Source of the DNA: an uncultured Bacteroidales bacterium
GTDB taxonomy: Bacteria > Bacteroidota > Bacteroidia > Bacteroidales > UBA932
Reading direction: 5' to 3'
Assembly (NCBI GenBank): GCA_934725015.1
Contig: CAKVAS010000001.1
Location: forward strand, 124,001 to 188,000
Length of the DNA: 64,000 nucleotides
Positions within the stretch are counted from its first letter, which is position 1, and the number at the start of each line of letters is the position of its first letter. A program made the translations under genes and the position numbers. Below the pieces are notes generated by a model. It did no database searches and had not been told where the DNA came from. It saw only the letters and a program-made list of their open reading frames with translations. This document shows, in pieces, positions 9,359 to 17,088 of this stretch.

Positions 9359-9518
9359 AAATTTGTTCGCTCCGCGACGAAAAAAGTCAGAACAAAAATC
9401 AGTTTGCCCACCATCTGTCAGTGTGAGGAATTTGAATATGTTGGGAAAATGTGCATATCTGCACAAAACACGTTAGAAAAATGTGATATAGTCAACATAT
9501 CGTAGAATTCACAATAAA

Positions 9519-9550
9519 TTTGTACATAGTTTATTTTTATATTAATTTTG
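9519..9550 (+). promoter_or_regulatory. Promoter of the AbiE pair
   Basis: TTTG at 9519-9522 and TAATTTTG at 9543-9550 are 20 bp apart, an exact match to the Bacteroidota -33/-7 pattern, 19 nt ahead of the ATG at 9570. Confidence 0.75.
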
Positions 9551-9569
9551 CAGGGTAATTCATTACTAA

Positions 9570-10325
9570 ATGGGTACTAAAATAAATAAATTACGTCAGG
9601 AAAGCCATTCCAATGGAATACTTCTAACTTCTTGGCTTGAAAAATCAGGTTTAAGCAGAAGTGAGATAAGCGACTATATAAAATCGGGATGGCTACAACG
9701 CATATCCACGGGGGTATATCAGTTCACAGGGGACAAGCCGTCGCTTTACGGGATATTTGCTTCGTATCAGAAACAGAGCGGTATGAAATATCATATAGGC
9801 GCAGCTTCCGCACTGGAACTGAAGGGCTTTTCTCATTACATCTCTATGGGGAAACCGGTTGCCGTTGTCTTTTCTCCGATAAGACCGCCGCTTCCAAGAT
9901 GGATAAAAGAGGCTGATCTGGACATGAGTCTTGCGGATGTCTCATCAAAGGTACTGGGCACGGCCGGAATCGAGCAGATGGATTATCAAGGGCAGTGGTT
10001 GACAGTCTCATCACCGGAAAGGGCAATTATGGAATGCCTGTTATTCTCACCAAAACTCTACGATCTGATGGATATGTATTACCTGATGGAAATGCTGACT
10101 TCACTCAGGGCCTCTTTGGTGCAGCAATTACTGGAAGACTGCACTTCCGTGAAGGTGAAGCGGCTGTTTCTGTATATGGCTGAAAAAGCGCGCCATCGCT
10201 GGTTTGCAAAGATCGACCTCTCGCGCATATCTCTCGGTTCAGGTACGAGGAGCTTTGCAAAAGGCGGAGTGAAGATAAACGACTATGATATTGTAATCCC
10301 TAAAGAACTTGCTGATTATGAATGA
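9570..10325 (+). CDS. AbiEi-type antitoxin of a type IV toxin-antitoxin pair
   Basis: A 251-residue protein. The first 60 residues look like the winged-helix DNA-binding domain of AbiEi (LTSWLEKSGLSRSEISDYIKSG, then LQRISTGVYQFTGDKPS), followed by the AbiEi C-terminal region (YHIGAASALELKG; LTVSSPERAIMECLL). In this family the antitoxin represses the operon and counteracts the AbiEii nucleotidyltransferase without direct complex formation. It overlaps the next gene by 8 nt, the usual compact arrangement. The region is AT-richer than the flanking PUL and uronate genes and separates PUL 1 from GH3/kdgK, which suggests acquisition. Family call rests on pattern and partner. Confidence 0.85.
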   Translation: MGTKINKLRQESHSNGILLTSWLEKSGLSRSEISDYIKSGWLQRISTGVYQFTGDKPSLYGIFASYQKQSGMKYHIGAASALELKGFSHYISMGKPVAVVFSPIRPPLPRWIKEADLDMSLADVSSKVLGTAGIEQMDYQGQWLTVSSPERAIMECLLFSPKLYDLMDMYYLMEMLTSLRASLVQQLLEDCTSVKVKRLFLYMAEKARHRWFAKIDLSRISLGSGTRSFAKGGVKINDYDIVIPKELADYE

Positions 10326-11229
10326 TGTCTATAGGCAAAAAGTTGAACTTCTGTTGAGAGTACTGCCATTCGTGACAGATGAGGACTGTTTTGCGATTCA
10401 TGGAGGAACGGCCATTAACTTGTTCGTTAAAAATCTTTATCGGCTTTCGGTTGATATAGATGTGACATATATCCCGATAGAGGATCGAGATACAAGCCTT
10501 AAGCGGATAAATGAGGCGCTTTTACGTATCTCAGACAGGGTGAGAAGGAGATTTCGCGATGTGAGGGTTATACCGCGTCTTGATATATGCAAAATCACTT
10601 GTGAAAGTCATGGCTGCCAAGTAAAAATAGAAGTGAATCAGACAAAACGCGGGCTTGCATGTGGCGATGCGGCCTTATATCCCTTGTGTGAGAAAGCCCG
10701 GAATATGTTCGGAGTGGAAGTTGATGCCAGAATCGTGTCATTATCACAGCTATATGGCGGAAAAATCTCTGCCGCTTTGTCTCGTCAGCATCCGCGAGAT
10801 CTTTTTGACGTCATGCAAATGGATATTCCGTTAGTAAATGTAAAGGACGGATTGATATTCTGTCTTCTTGGAAGCGATCGCCCAATAAATGAATCCCTCG
10901 CCCCTAATTTTATCGATCAGAGAGATGCAATGGAGCGTCAGTTTTCCGGGATGAGTGAGATTCCTTTCAGCTATGATGATTATGAGGCAACCCGAGAGAA
11001 GCTCGTCCGCGACGTCAATTCAATAATGACAGAGGAGGACAAACGGTTTCTGATAGGGATTGAGGAACTTTCTGTTGATTGGGAGAACACGCCATATTCG
11101 TCCTTCAAAGAATATCCATCGGTGCGATGGAAGATGCAGAACCTGCAAAAGTTGAAAGCATCGAATCCAAAGAAACTGAGAGCTGAAAGTGATAAATTAA
11201 GAAGACTGTTCGGAATGGACATCAGATAA
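10318..11229 (+). CDS. AbiEii-type nucleotidyltransferase toxin
   Basis: From the ATG at 10318 the protein has 303 residues; a TTG nine bases upstream is less likely. It carries the nucleotidyltransferase signature of the AbiEii/MenT-like family: HGGTAINLF at about 28-35, then SVDIDVTYI at 44-52, where D46 and D48 are the metal-binding pair, and HPRDLFDV at about 157-164, typical of this family. Such toxins add nucleotides to targets such as tRNA and arrest growth or abort phage infection. Translation is probably coupled to the AbiEi gene through the 8-nt overlap. It is convergent with the GH3 gene, with 31 bp between stops. Target RNA cannot be read from sequence. Confidence 0.88.
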   Translation: MNDVYRQKVELLLRVLPFVTDEDCFAIHGGTAINLFVKNLYRLSVDIDVTYIPIEDRDTSLKRINEALLRISDRVRRRFRDVRVIPRLDICKITCESHGCQVKIEVNQTKRGLACGDAALYPLCEKARNMFGVEVDARIVSLSQLYGGKISAALSRQHPRDLFDVMQMDIPLVNVKDGLIFCLLGSDRPINESLAPNFIDQRDAMERQFSGMSEIPFSYDDYEATREKLVRDVNSIMTEEDKRFLIGIEELSVDWENTPYSSFKEYPSVRWKMQNLQKLKASNPKKLRAESDKLRRLFGMDIR

Positions 11230-11260
11230 CTTAACATCTTTCAGCTCACCATACGGCAAA

Positions 11261-14074
11261 TCACCTGGCAAAATAGACGTCGAAGTTCTCCACCGTGGCC
11301 CGTCCCTTTTCGACGACAATCCTCAACTCGGAGGCGTCTGTCGCCGGGAAGGTAAGTTCATTCATTCCGGAGAGGCAATGCTTCGTTCCGGAAACCGTGA
11401 GGAACTGACCGCCGCCGTTTGTCGTCTGGACAAGGATTTCCGCATCCGAACCGCCGCTGAGTATCAGACGCACGCCACGCACGCTGCCCTTTGCCGGGAT
11501 TGTCATGAACTCACCCTTGTCGAGAGTGACAGAGCCGGAGAACTGCACGTCATCGGACTGCCGTGTGCGGGCGGGACGCGACGGGGCTGAAGGATCAACC
11601 ACAGTGAGCCTGCCCTTCAGACGGATGTCGGTCGAGGATGCGCCGGCCATGATGATGAAGTCTCCGGGCTCCACCACGCGGTTCATGTCCCTGTCCAGCA
11701 TCGACAGTTCCTTCGGAGTGAGGAGGAATTCAACGGACTTTGTCTCGCCCGGCTCAAGCGAAATCCTCTCGAAGCCGCGCAGAACCTTCTCATAGGCCGT
11801 CAACGAGGTGATGCAGTCCTCCACGTAGAGCTGGACGACCTCGTCGCCGCGCACCTTGCCGGTGTTCGTAACCTTGAACGAGACGCGGACTGAGTCGGTC
11901 GGGGCAATCTCCGGGGAGGAAAGACGAAAGTCGGAATATGCGAAAGTCGTATATGACAGGCCATATCCGAAGTCGTAAAGCCCGCCGTTCACGCGGCTTG
12001 CCCAGCCATCGGGGCCGAGTTCCTTGCGCCCATCCACCTGAGAGGCGCGCTTGTACGGGAAGTTGAAAGGAATCTGCCCTACGGTGCGCGGGAAGGTCAC
12101 CGTCAGCTTGCCGCCCGGGTTGTATTCCCCGAGCAGTGCCATAGCCACCGCAGTGCCGCCGTGAGCGCCCGGATACCATGCCTCCAGAATCGCGTCCGCC
12201 ACCTTGTCCGCATAGTTCACGGAAAGCGGTCTGCCGTTTATGAGCACGACAATCACAGGCTTGCCGGTCTTCTTCACCTCCTTCAGCAGCAGGTTCTGCC
12301 GGCCCGGAAGTTCGAGAGAGGAGCGGCTCTTGTTCTCGCCGCAGGTCCGCGGGCCGCCTCCGAGCACGAGCACCGCGACATCGGAAGACTCGGCGGCCTT
12401 CACGGCCTCGGCAATCCCCGCAAGCTCTTCGGCATCCGGGTCGGTCGGAAGAATCTCCGACTCCGGCCAGGTCTTGTCAACCAGTTCGCAGCCCTTTGCA
12501 TAGACCACCTCCGCCTTGCCCTCAAGAGCCGTGCGCAGCCCCTTCAGGACGGAGACATTCTCTGTCCCGAGAGGTCCGTAGTGAAGGCTGGCATAGCCGG
12601 TGTAATCTGCATTGGGGCCTATCACAGCCACGCGGCGCAGAGCCGCAGCGTTCAGCGGCAGCGCCTTCCCGTCAGTTCCGAACGGAGAGTCCGAGGCGGC
12701 GTTCTTCAGCAGCACGAGAGACTCAAGCGAGGCACGCAGCGCGACCTTGTTGTTCTCCACGCCGTCAACCTCATCGTCGGCGGCCGCATAGTCGGTCTGG
12801 TAGGGGCTGTCGAACAATCCCACGAGGAACTTCACGCGCAGGATGTCCCGCACCCTTTCATCAATCACCGACATCGGCACCGTGCCCTCCTCGACAAGTT
12901 CGCGAAGAGGAAGCACATAGCTGTCCGGAGAGCGGAAGGTGCAGCGCACGTTCAGGCCTGCCATCACGCTCTGACGCACCGACTCCTTCATGTCGGCGGC
13001 AACGTTATGCTTGGTGTAGAGATATTCAACGGCGTCGCTGTCGCTCACAAGGTAGCCCCGGAAGCCGAACTCGTCGCGCAGACGCTCCGTCAGCCAATAA
13101 TGGCTGCCCTCGACAGGCTCGCCGTCATAGTCGTTGTATGAAACCATTGCCCCGAGCAGGCCGGCACGGGAAATCACCTCCCGCCACGGCTGCACATGGA
13201 CAGCCTCGACTTCGTGGGGAGATGTCTGCGGGTCCACGCGGGCCATTCCCTCGCGCGCGCCCTTGTTATTGGAATAGGCTACAAAATGCTTGGCCGTGGC
13301 GGCCACCTGAAAGTCGGTCTGCATTCCGAGGGTCATCTGCACGCCGAGCTCGCCCACAAGATAGGGAGACTCGCCATAGACCTCCTCATAGCGGCCCCAG
13401 CGCTGGTCACGCCCCACGTCAAGAATCGGGGCATAGACATTGGTGTAGCCCAGAAGCCTGCCCTCGCGCCCCGTGATGCGGCCGACCTCATGAATCAGTT
13501 CCCTGTCCCAGGTGTGCCCCAGACCGAGCTGCGTCGGGAAATTGGTCGCCCTGTAGGCCTCCACGCCGCGTATTCCCTCGTTCGTGAAATCCACCGGGAT
13601 GCCGAGGCGCGTGTCTTCGATGAAAAACCGCTGCACCTCGTTCATGGCAGCGGCATGGGTCGAGGCCGGCCAGAGATAGGGGCAGTACATCTCTATCGGC
13701 ATTCCCCACTGACGAAATCCGTTCAGATGCTCGTCAATCGCGCCCACTCCGTCCTTCCACAGCCGCTCCTTCCACTCCGGGGCGGGAAGAGGGTCCGCAA
13801 GCACGCGCCCGTAGCCGTAGAGAGTGACCATCTGACAGGTTTTCTCATCCGTCGTCATCCGCGAAAGCAGGTCCTCCACCCTCGCGTCGATGTCCGCAGA
13901 CGGGTCTTCATAAATGTCCTTGACCCCGTTCTTGTTGAGGTCTATCCAGCCTTTATGGTACATCTTCCGGTTCTTCGTCCGGAACTTGAACGTCGTCTCC
14001 GCAGAGAATGACTCAATTGTCAGAAGAAAAGCGGCGCAGCAGAGCGCGGCTTTGATTGTGGCACTGAATTTCAT
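11261..14074 (-). CDS. GH3 family beta-glycosidase, secreted
   Basis: A 937-residue protein with a signal peptide (1-25, ending ESFSA). Residues about 50-420 are the GH3 N-terminal TIM barrel: GRDQRWGRYEEVYGESP (about 221-237), KHF at 262-264, and YLVSDSDAVEYL, in which D345 is the expected nucleophile. The C-terminal GH3 domain follows (LKNAASDSP, VAVIGPNADYTGYAS, VLVLGGGPRTCGENKSRSS), then a fibronectin-III-like domain (VSFKVTNTGKVRGDEVVQLYV). The last 120 or so residues form an extra beta domain. Members are usually beta-glucosidases or beta-xylosidases; the neighbours (kdgK, uxaC, GH28) suggest a plant cell wall oligosaccharide. It is 123 bp downstream of kdgK on the same strand and could be in its operon. 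Confidence 0.92.
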   Translation of the reverse strand: MKFSATIKAALCCAAFLLTIESFSAETTFKFRTKNRKMYHKGWIDLNKNGVKDIYEDPSADIDARVEDLLSRMTTDEKTCQMVTLYGYGRVLADPLPAPEWKERLWKDGVGAIDEHLNGFRQWGMPIEMYCPYLWPASTHAAAMNEVQRFFIEDTRLGIPVDFTNEGIRGVEAYRATNFPTQLGLGHTWDRELIHEVGRITGREGRLLGYTNVYAPILDVGRDQRWGRYEEVYGESPYLVGELGVQMTLGMQTDFQVAATAKHFVAYSNNKGAREGMARVDPQTSPHEVEAVHVQPWREVISRAGLLGAMVSYNDYDGEPVEGSHYWLTERLRDEFGFRGYLVSDSDAVEYLYTKHNVAADMKESVRQSVMAGLNVRCTFRSPDSYVLPLRELVEEGTVPMSVIDERVRDILRVKFLVGLFDSPYQTDYAAADDEVDGVENNKVALRASLESLVLLKNAASDSPFGTDGKALPLNAAALRRVAVIGPNADYTGYASLHYGPLGTENVSVLKGLRTALEGKAEVVYAKGCELVDKTWPESEILPTDPDAEELAGIAEAVKAAESSDVAVLVLGGGPRTCGENKSRSSLELPGRQNLLLKEVKKTGKPVIVVLINGRPLSVNYADKVADAILEAWYPGAHGGTAVAMALLGEYNPGGKLTVTFPRTVGQIPFNFPYKRASQVDGRKELGPDGWASRVNGGLYDFGYGLSYTTFAYSDFRLSSPEIAPTDSVRVSFKVTNTGKVRGDEVVQLYVEDCITSLTAYEKVLRGFERISLEPGETKSVEFLLTPKELSMLDRDMNRVVEPGDFIIMAGASSTDIRLKGRLTVVDPSAPSRPARTRQSDDVQFSGSVTLDKGEFMTIPAKGSVRGVRLILSGGSDAEILVQTTNGGGQFLTVSGTKHCLSGMNELTFPATDASELRIVVEKGRATVENFDVYFAR

Positions 14075-14197
14075 CTTTTATATCGCAATGAAGAAACCTT
14101 CAAAAATAAGTTTGAACTTGTTTTTCTATATCCCCATGAGGGTGAACACTTCATTCCTATGGGATGGGCATTCCCAAAGTCAGCCGTCGAAGAAATG

Positions 14198-15232
14198 TCA
14201 CCTCGACACTCTTCCTGAGCCGTTGCCGTTCATGAGCGTCTCCACCTCCTTGACGCTCACGCGGTTGTAGTCGCCCTCAATCGTGTGCTTGAGGCAGGAC
14301 GCCGCCACGGCGAAGTCGAGAGCCTTCCGGTCGTCGCCAGCATAGTTGAGCAGCCCGTAGATGAGTCCGCCGCCGAAGGAGTCACCGCCGCCCACGCGAT
14401 CGACGATGTGGGTGATGTCGTAGCGTCGGGAAGCGAAAAGAGTCTTGCCGTCATAAAGAACCGCACCCCATGTGTTATGATCCGCGTTCACCGAGCCGCG
14501 CAGGGTAATCGCCACCTTAGAGGCCTTAGGGAACTTCTCCGTCAGCGACTTGGCAACGAACTCGAACTTTGCCGTGTCAATCACTCCCGCCTCGGCGCTG
14601 AACCCCTCCGGCTTGATGCCGAAGACCTTCTCCGCGTCCTCCTCGTTGCCTATAATCACGTCGCAGCCCGCCACGAGAGCCGGCATCACCTCGGACGCCG
14701 TCTTGCCGTACTTCCAGAGATTCTTCCTATAGTTGAGGTCGCATGAAACCTTCACTCCGTGCCTCGCAGCAGCCTCAATCGCCTCCAGACAGACATCCGC
14801 CGCGCCCTGACTGATTGCCGGCGTAATGCCCGTCCAGTGAAACCAGTCCGCGCCCTCGAACACCTTGTCCCAGTCAATCATGCCCGGCCTAATCTCCGAA
14901 ACCGAAGAATGCGCACGGTCGTAAATCACCTTGCTCGGACGTGCAACGGCACCCTTCTCTATATAGTAGATGCCGACCCTGTCACCGCTCTCGATGCAGA
15001 ACTCGACTCCCACCCCGAGCCCGCGGAGTTCGGCAAGGCAGGCCTTGGCTATGTCGTTGCCCGGAAGCGCCGTCACAAAATGCGCGTCCTCTCCGTAATT
15101 TGCGAGCGAAACGGCAACATTTGCCTCGCCTCCGCCGAAAGTGGCTTCAAATTCGTGAGCCTGTGAGAATCTGAGATGTCCCGGCGTCGCGAGCCTGAGC
15201 ATAATCTCTCCGAATGTAACTATCTTTGCCAT
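14198..15232 (-). CDS. kdgK: 2-keto-3-deoxygluconate kinase (PfkB family)
   Basis: A 344-residue cytoplasmic ribokinase-family sugar kinase. It begins KIVTFGEIMLRL, has the substrate-loop FGGGEANVAVSLANYG (about 32-47), the KDG-kinase-like segment VGIYYIEKGAVARPSKVIYDR, SCDLNYRKNLW, and the catalytic anion-hole motif DRVGGGDSFGGGL near residue 290, a variant of DTVGAGD. It would phosphorylate 2-keto-3-deoxygluconate to KDPG, the last step before aldol cleavage in galacturonate and glucuronate breakdown. It diverges from uxaC, which makes the first step of the same pathway, and both promoters flank one palindrome at 15326-15349. Confidence 0.92.
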   Translation of the reverse strand: MAKIVTFGEIMLRLATPGHLRFSQAHEFEATFGGGEANVAVSLANYGEDAHFVTALPGNDIAKACLAELRGLGVGVEFCIESGDRVGIYYIEKGAVARPSKVIYDRAHSSVSEIRPGMIDWDKVFEGADWFHWTGITPAISQGAADVCLEAIEAAARHGVKVSCDLNYRKNLWKYGKTASEVMPALVAGCDVIIGNEEDAEKVFGIKPEGFSAEAGVIDTAKFEFVAKSLTEKFPKASKVAITLRGSVNADHNTWGAVLYDGKTLFASRRYDITHIVDRVGGGDSFGGGLIYGLLNYAGDDRKALDFAVAASCLKHTIEGDYNRVSVKEVETLMNGNGSGRVSR

Positions 15233-15303
15233 ATATTACGATATATCAATAAATTATCCATTCATCGAAAACCTCATTCCGCTGAAATTCAGTTATCAGG
15301 CGA

Positions 15304-15311
15304 CAAAAATA
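15304..15311 (-). promoter_or_regulatory. -7 box of the kdgK promoter
   Basis: The minus strand reads TATTTTTG, an exact TAnnTTTG. It gives a leader of roughly 65 nt before the kdgK ATG at 15232. No TTTG is present at -33; the palindrome 15326-15349 occupies that position instead. Confidence 0.55.
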
Positions 15312-15325
15312 GAAATTTTTATTCA

Positions 15326-15349
15326 ATTTCCGTGTGCGCACACGGAAAT
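15326..15349. promoter_or_regulatory. Palindromic operator candidate, site 2 (kdgK/uxaC)
   Basis: A perfect 24-bp palindrome built from ATTTCCGTGTGC and its complement, with no mismatch. Eighteen of its 20 core bases match the reverse complement of site 1 (9298-9327), with the same 10-bp spacing between TTCCG and CGGAA. It overlies the -33 region of both the uxaC promoter (-7 box 15357-15364) and the kdgK promoter, so one bound dimer could control both genes. Confidence 0.8.
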
Positions 15350-15356
15350 ATTTTCA

Positions 15357-15364
15357 TAAATTTG
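15357..15364 (+). promoter_or_regulatory. -7 box of the uxaC promoter
   Basis: TAAATTTG is an exact TAnnTTTG match 47 nt ahead of the uxaC ATG at 15412. The -33 position is filled by the operator palindrome. Confidence 0.65.
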
Positions 15365-15411
15365 CAGAAACTCCGAAAAATTTGGTTTCATTTCAAAATT
15401 TGCTTGAAAAT

Positions 15412-16815
15412 ATGGAAAATTTCATCAACGACGACTTTCTTCTTGGAAACGAATACGCCCGCGAACTCTATCACGAAAGTGCTGAAAAACAGCCGATTAT
15501 AGACTACCACTGCCATCTCGTGCCGCAGCAGGCCGCTGAAAACCACAAGTTCGCCGACATCACCGAAGTCTGGCTCGGGGGCGACCACTACAAATGGCGC
15601 GCGCTCAGGGGCAACGGGGTCGGAGAGGACTACATCACGGGAAACCGCAGCAGCTGGGAGAAGTTTGAGAAATGGGCGGAGACGGTGCCCTACACCATGC
15701 GCAACCCGCTCTACCACTGGACACATCTCGAACTCGCGAGGGTTTTCGGGATTTACGACATTCTGAAGCCGGAGACCGCACGGGGCATCTACGACAGGTG
15801 CAACGAGTTGCTCGCCACGGAGGATTTCCGCGCACAGGCGCTGATGCGCAGGTTCAATGTGGAAACCGTCTGCACGACCGACGACCCGACGGATTCATTG
15901 GAATGGCACCGTCAGATTGCGGAGCATCCATTCGGGGTGCAGGTGCTGCCGACATGGAGGCCGGACAAGGTGACGGGAGTGGATGCTCCGGAAAGTTTCG
16001 CGGCATACATCGGGAAGCTTGCCGAGGTCTCCGGAACTGCAATCACCGGCTATCAGGACCTGCTCGACGCACTCCGGAAGCGCCACGACTTCTTCGACCG
16101 GATGGGCTGCCGCCTTTCGGACCACGGCCTCGACACCTTCTACTCGGACGACTGCCCGCGCGAGGAGGCCGACCGCATCTTCCGCAAGGCGCTCAAGGGA
16201 CAGACACCGGACACGGAAGAGGTCTCGAAGTTCAAGAGTGCTGTGCTGTTCGACCTCGCGGCGATGGACTGCGAAAGCGGATGGACGCAGCAGTTCCACG
16301 TGGGGCCGAACAGGAACAACAACCGCAGGATGTTCGAGAAGCTCGGCCCGGACACCGGCTTCGACGCAATCGACGACAAGCCTGTCGCGGCCTCCGGGCA
16401 CAGGTTCTTCAGCAACCTCTCCTACGCGGACAGGCTCGGCAAGACCATACTCTACAACCTCAACCCCAAGGACACCGAGGTGTTCGCGACCATGGCCTAC
16501 ACATTCAACGACGGCACCGTTCCAGGCAAGATGCAGTACGGCGCGGCATGGTGGTTCCTCGACCAGGAGGACGGGATGCGCAAGCAGATGAACGCCCTCT
16601 CGTCCCTCGGCCTTCTCAGCCGCTTCGTCGGGATGCTCACGGACTCGCGCAGCTTCCTCTCCTACCCCCGCCACGAGTATTTCCGCCGCATCCTCTGCGC
16701 CCTCCTCGGCGAAGACATAGCCTCAGGCCGTCTCCCCAAGTCCGAACTCCCGTTCATCCACGACATGGTCGCCGACATCTGCTACCGCAACGCCAAGAGC
16801 TACTTCCAGTTCTGA
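15412..16815 (+). CDS. uxaC: Uronate isomerase
   Basis: A 467-residue enzyme, the usual length, from the ATG at 15412; upstream in-frame codons would overlap the promoter. It interconverts D-galacturonate and D-tagaturonate, or D-glucuronate and D-fructuronate, in the cytoplasm. Features of the amidohydrolase-like family are visible: PIIDYHCHL with the metal HxH at about 33-35, HWTHLELARVFGI, TTDDPTDSLEWH, the GWTQQFHVGPNRNNN segment, and the C-terminal LTDSRSFLSYPRHEYFRR followed by the YRNAKSYFQF end. It is divergent from kdgK and shares an operator with it. Downstream lie 23-bp-period repeats rather than a clear terminator. Confidence 0.96.
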   Translation: MENFINDDFLLGNEYARELYHESAEKQPIIDYHCHLVPQQAAENHKFADITEVWLGGDHYKWRALRGNGVGEDYITGNRSSWEKFEKWAETVPYTMRNPLYHWTHLELARVFGIYDILKPETARGIYDRCNELLATEDFRAQALMRRFNVETVCTTDDPTDSLEWHRQIAEHPFGVQVLPTWRPDKVTGVDAPESFAAYIGKLAEVSGTAITGYQDLLDALRKRHDFFDRMGCRLSDHGLDTFYSDDCPREEADRIFRKALKGQTPDTEEVSKFKSAVLFDLAAMDCESGWTQQFHVGPNRNNNRRMFEKLGPDTGFDAIDDKPVAASGHRFFSNLSYADRLGKTILYNLNPKDTEVFATMAYTFNDGTVPGKMQYGAAWWFLDQEDGMRKQMNALSSLGLLSRFVGMLTDSRSFLSYPRHEYFRRILCALLGEDIASGRLPKSELPFIHDMVADICYRNAKSYFQF

Positions 16816-16819
16816 CGCG

Positions 16820-16904
16820 GCCAAACAACCGAACGACTTTCGGCCAAATGACCGAATGAAACCAAGCCAAACAACCGAACGATTTTCGGCCAAACGACCG
16901 AACG
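16820..16904. repeat. Four 16-bp direct repeats at exact 23-bp period
   Basis: Units at 16820-16835, 16843-16858, 16866-16881 and 16889-16904 follow GCCAAAYRACCGAAYG, with 7-bp spacers ending in TTTCG or CCAA. They begin 5 nt after the uxaC stop. A degenerate fifth copy (GCCGAATGACCGAACA) spans the stop codon of the following ATPase gene at 18355-18370, so the ATPase gene is bracketed by the unit. Confidence 0.85.
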
Positions 16905-16963
16905 CATCATCATTCTCTTGGAAAATCAAACATTTAGCAACTGTTCAAATGACCATTCTAAGT

Positions 16964-17088
16964 ATCAGCGTTTTTATCCTCAGTAAATAAAATTTTGCGC
17001 TTTTATTTACCCACAATAAATAAAAATCGGCAATTTTATTTATCCGTAATAAATAAAACATTATATTTGCGACACAAAAGACGCTGAT
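16964..17088. promoter_or_regulatory. Alternating half-site array and promoter of the DUF4143-type ATPase gene
   Basis: Five half-sites of TAAATAAAA alternate in orientation: forward at 16984, 17017 and 17050, reverse (TTTTATTTA) at 17001 and 17034, with an exact 33-bp period. The last forward copy ends 3 bp before a perfect -7 box TATATTTG (17062-17069). The whole is flanked by an 8-bp inverted repeat, ATCAGCGT at 16964-16971 and ACGCTGAT at 17081-17088, the latter touching the ATG. The same layout with different sequence precedes the ATPase gene at 62169. Confidence 0.85.

Noticed and set aside
12161..13476. Two overlapping 326-codon frames antisense to the GH3 gene
   Set aside because: No recognisable domains; GH3 motifs are complete on the minus strand.
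14150..14185. GGGA/TCCC stem after kdgK as a terminator
   Set aside because: The stem is only 4 bp and no T run follows on the minus strand.
15672..16859. 395-codon open frame overlapping uxaC in another frame
   Set aside because: Composition is dominated by Arg, Gly and Pro, and uxaC on the same strand has clear catalytic motifs over the whole length.
16820..16904. Short regularly spaced repeats as a CRISPR array
   Set aside because: Units are 16 bp with 7-bp near-constant spacers, far shorter than any CRISPR repeat and spacer, and no cas gene is near.
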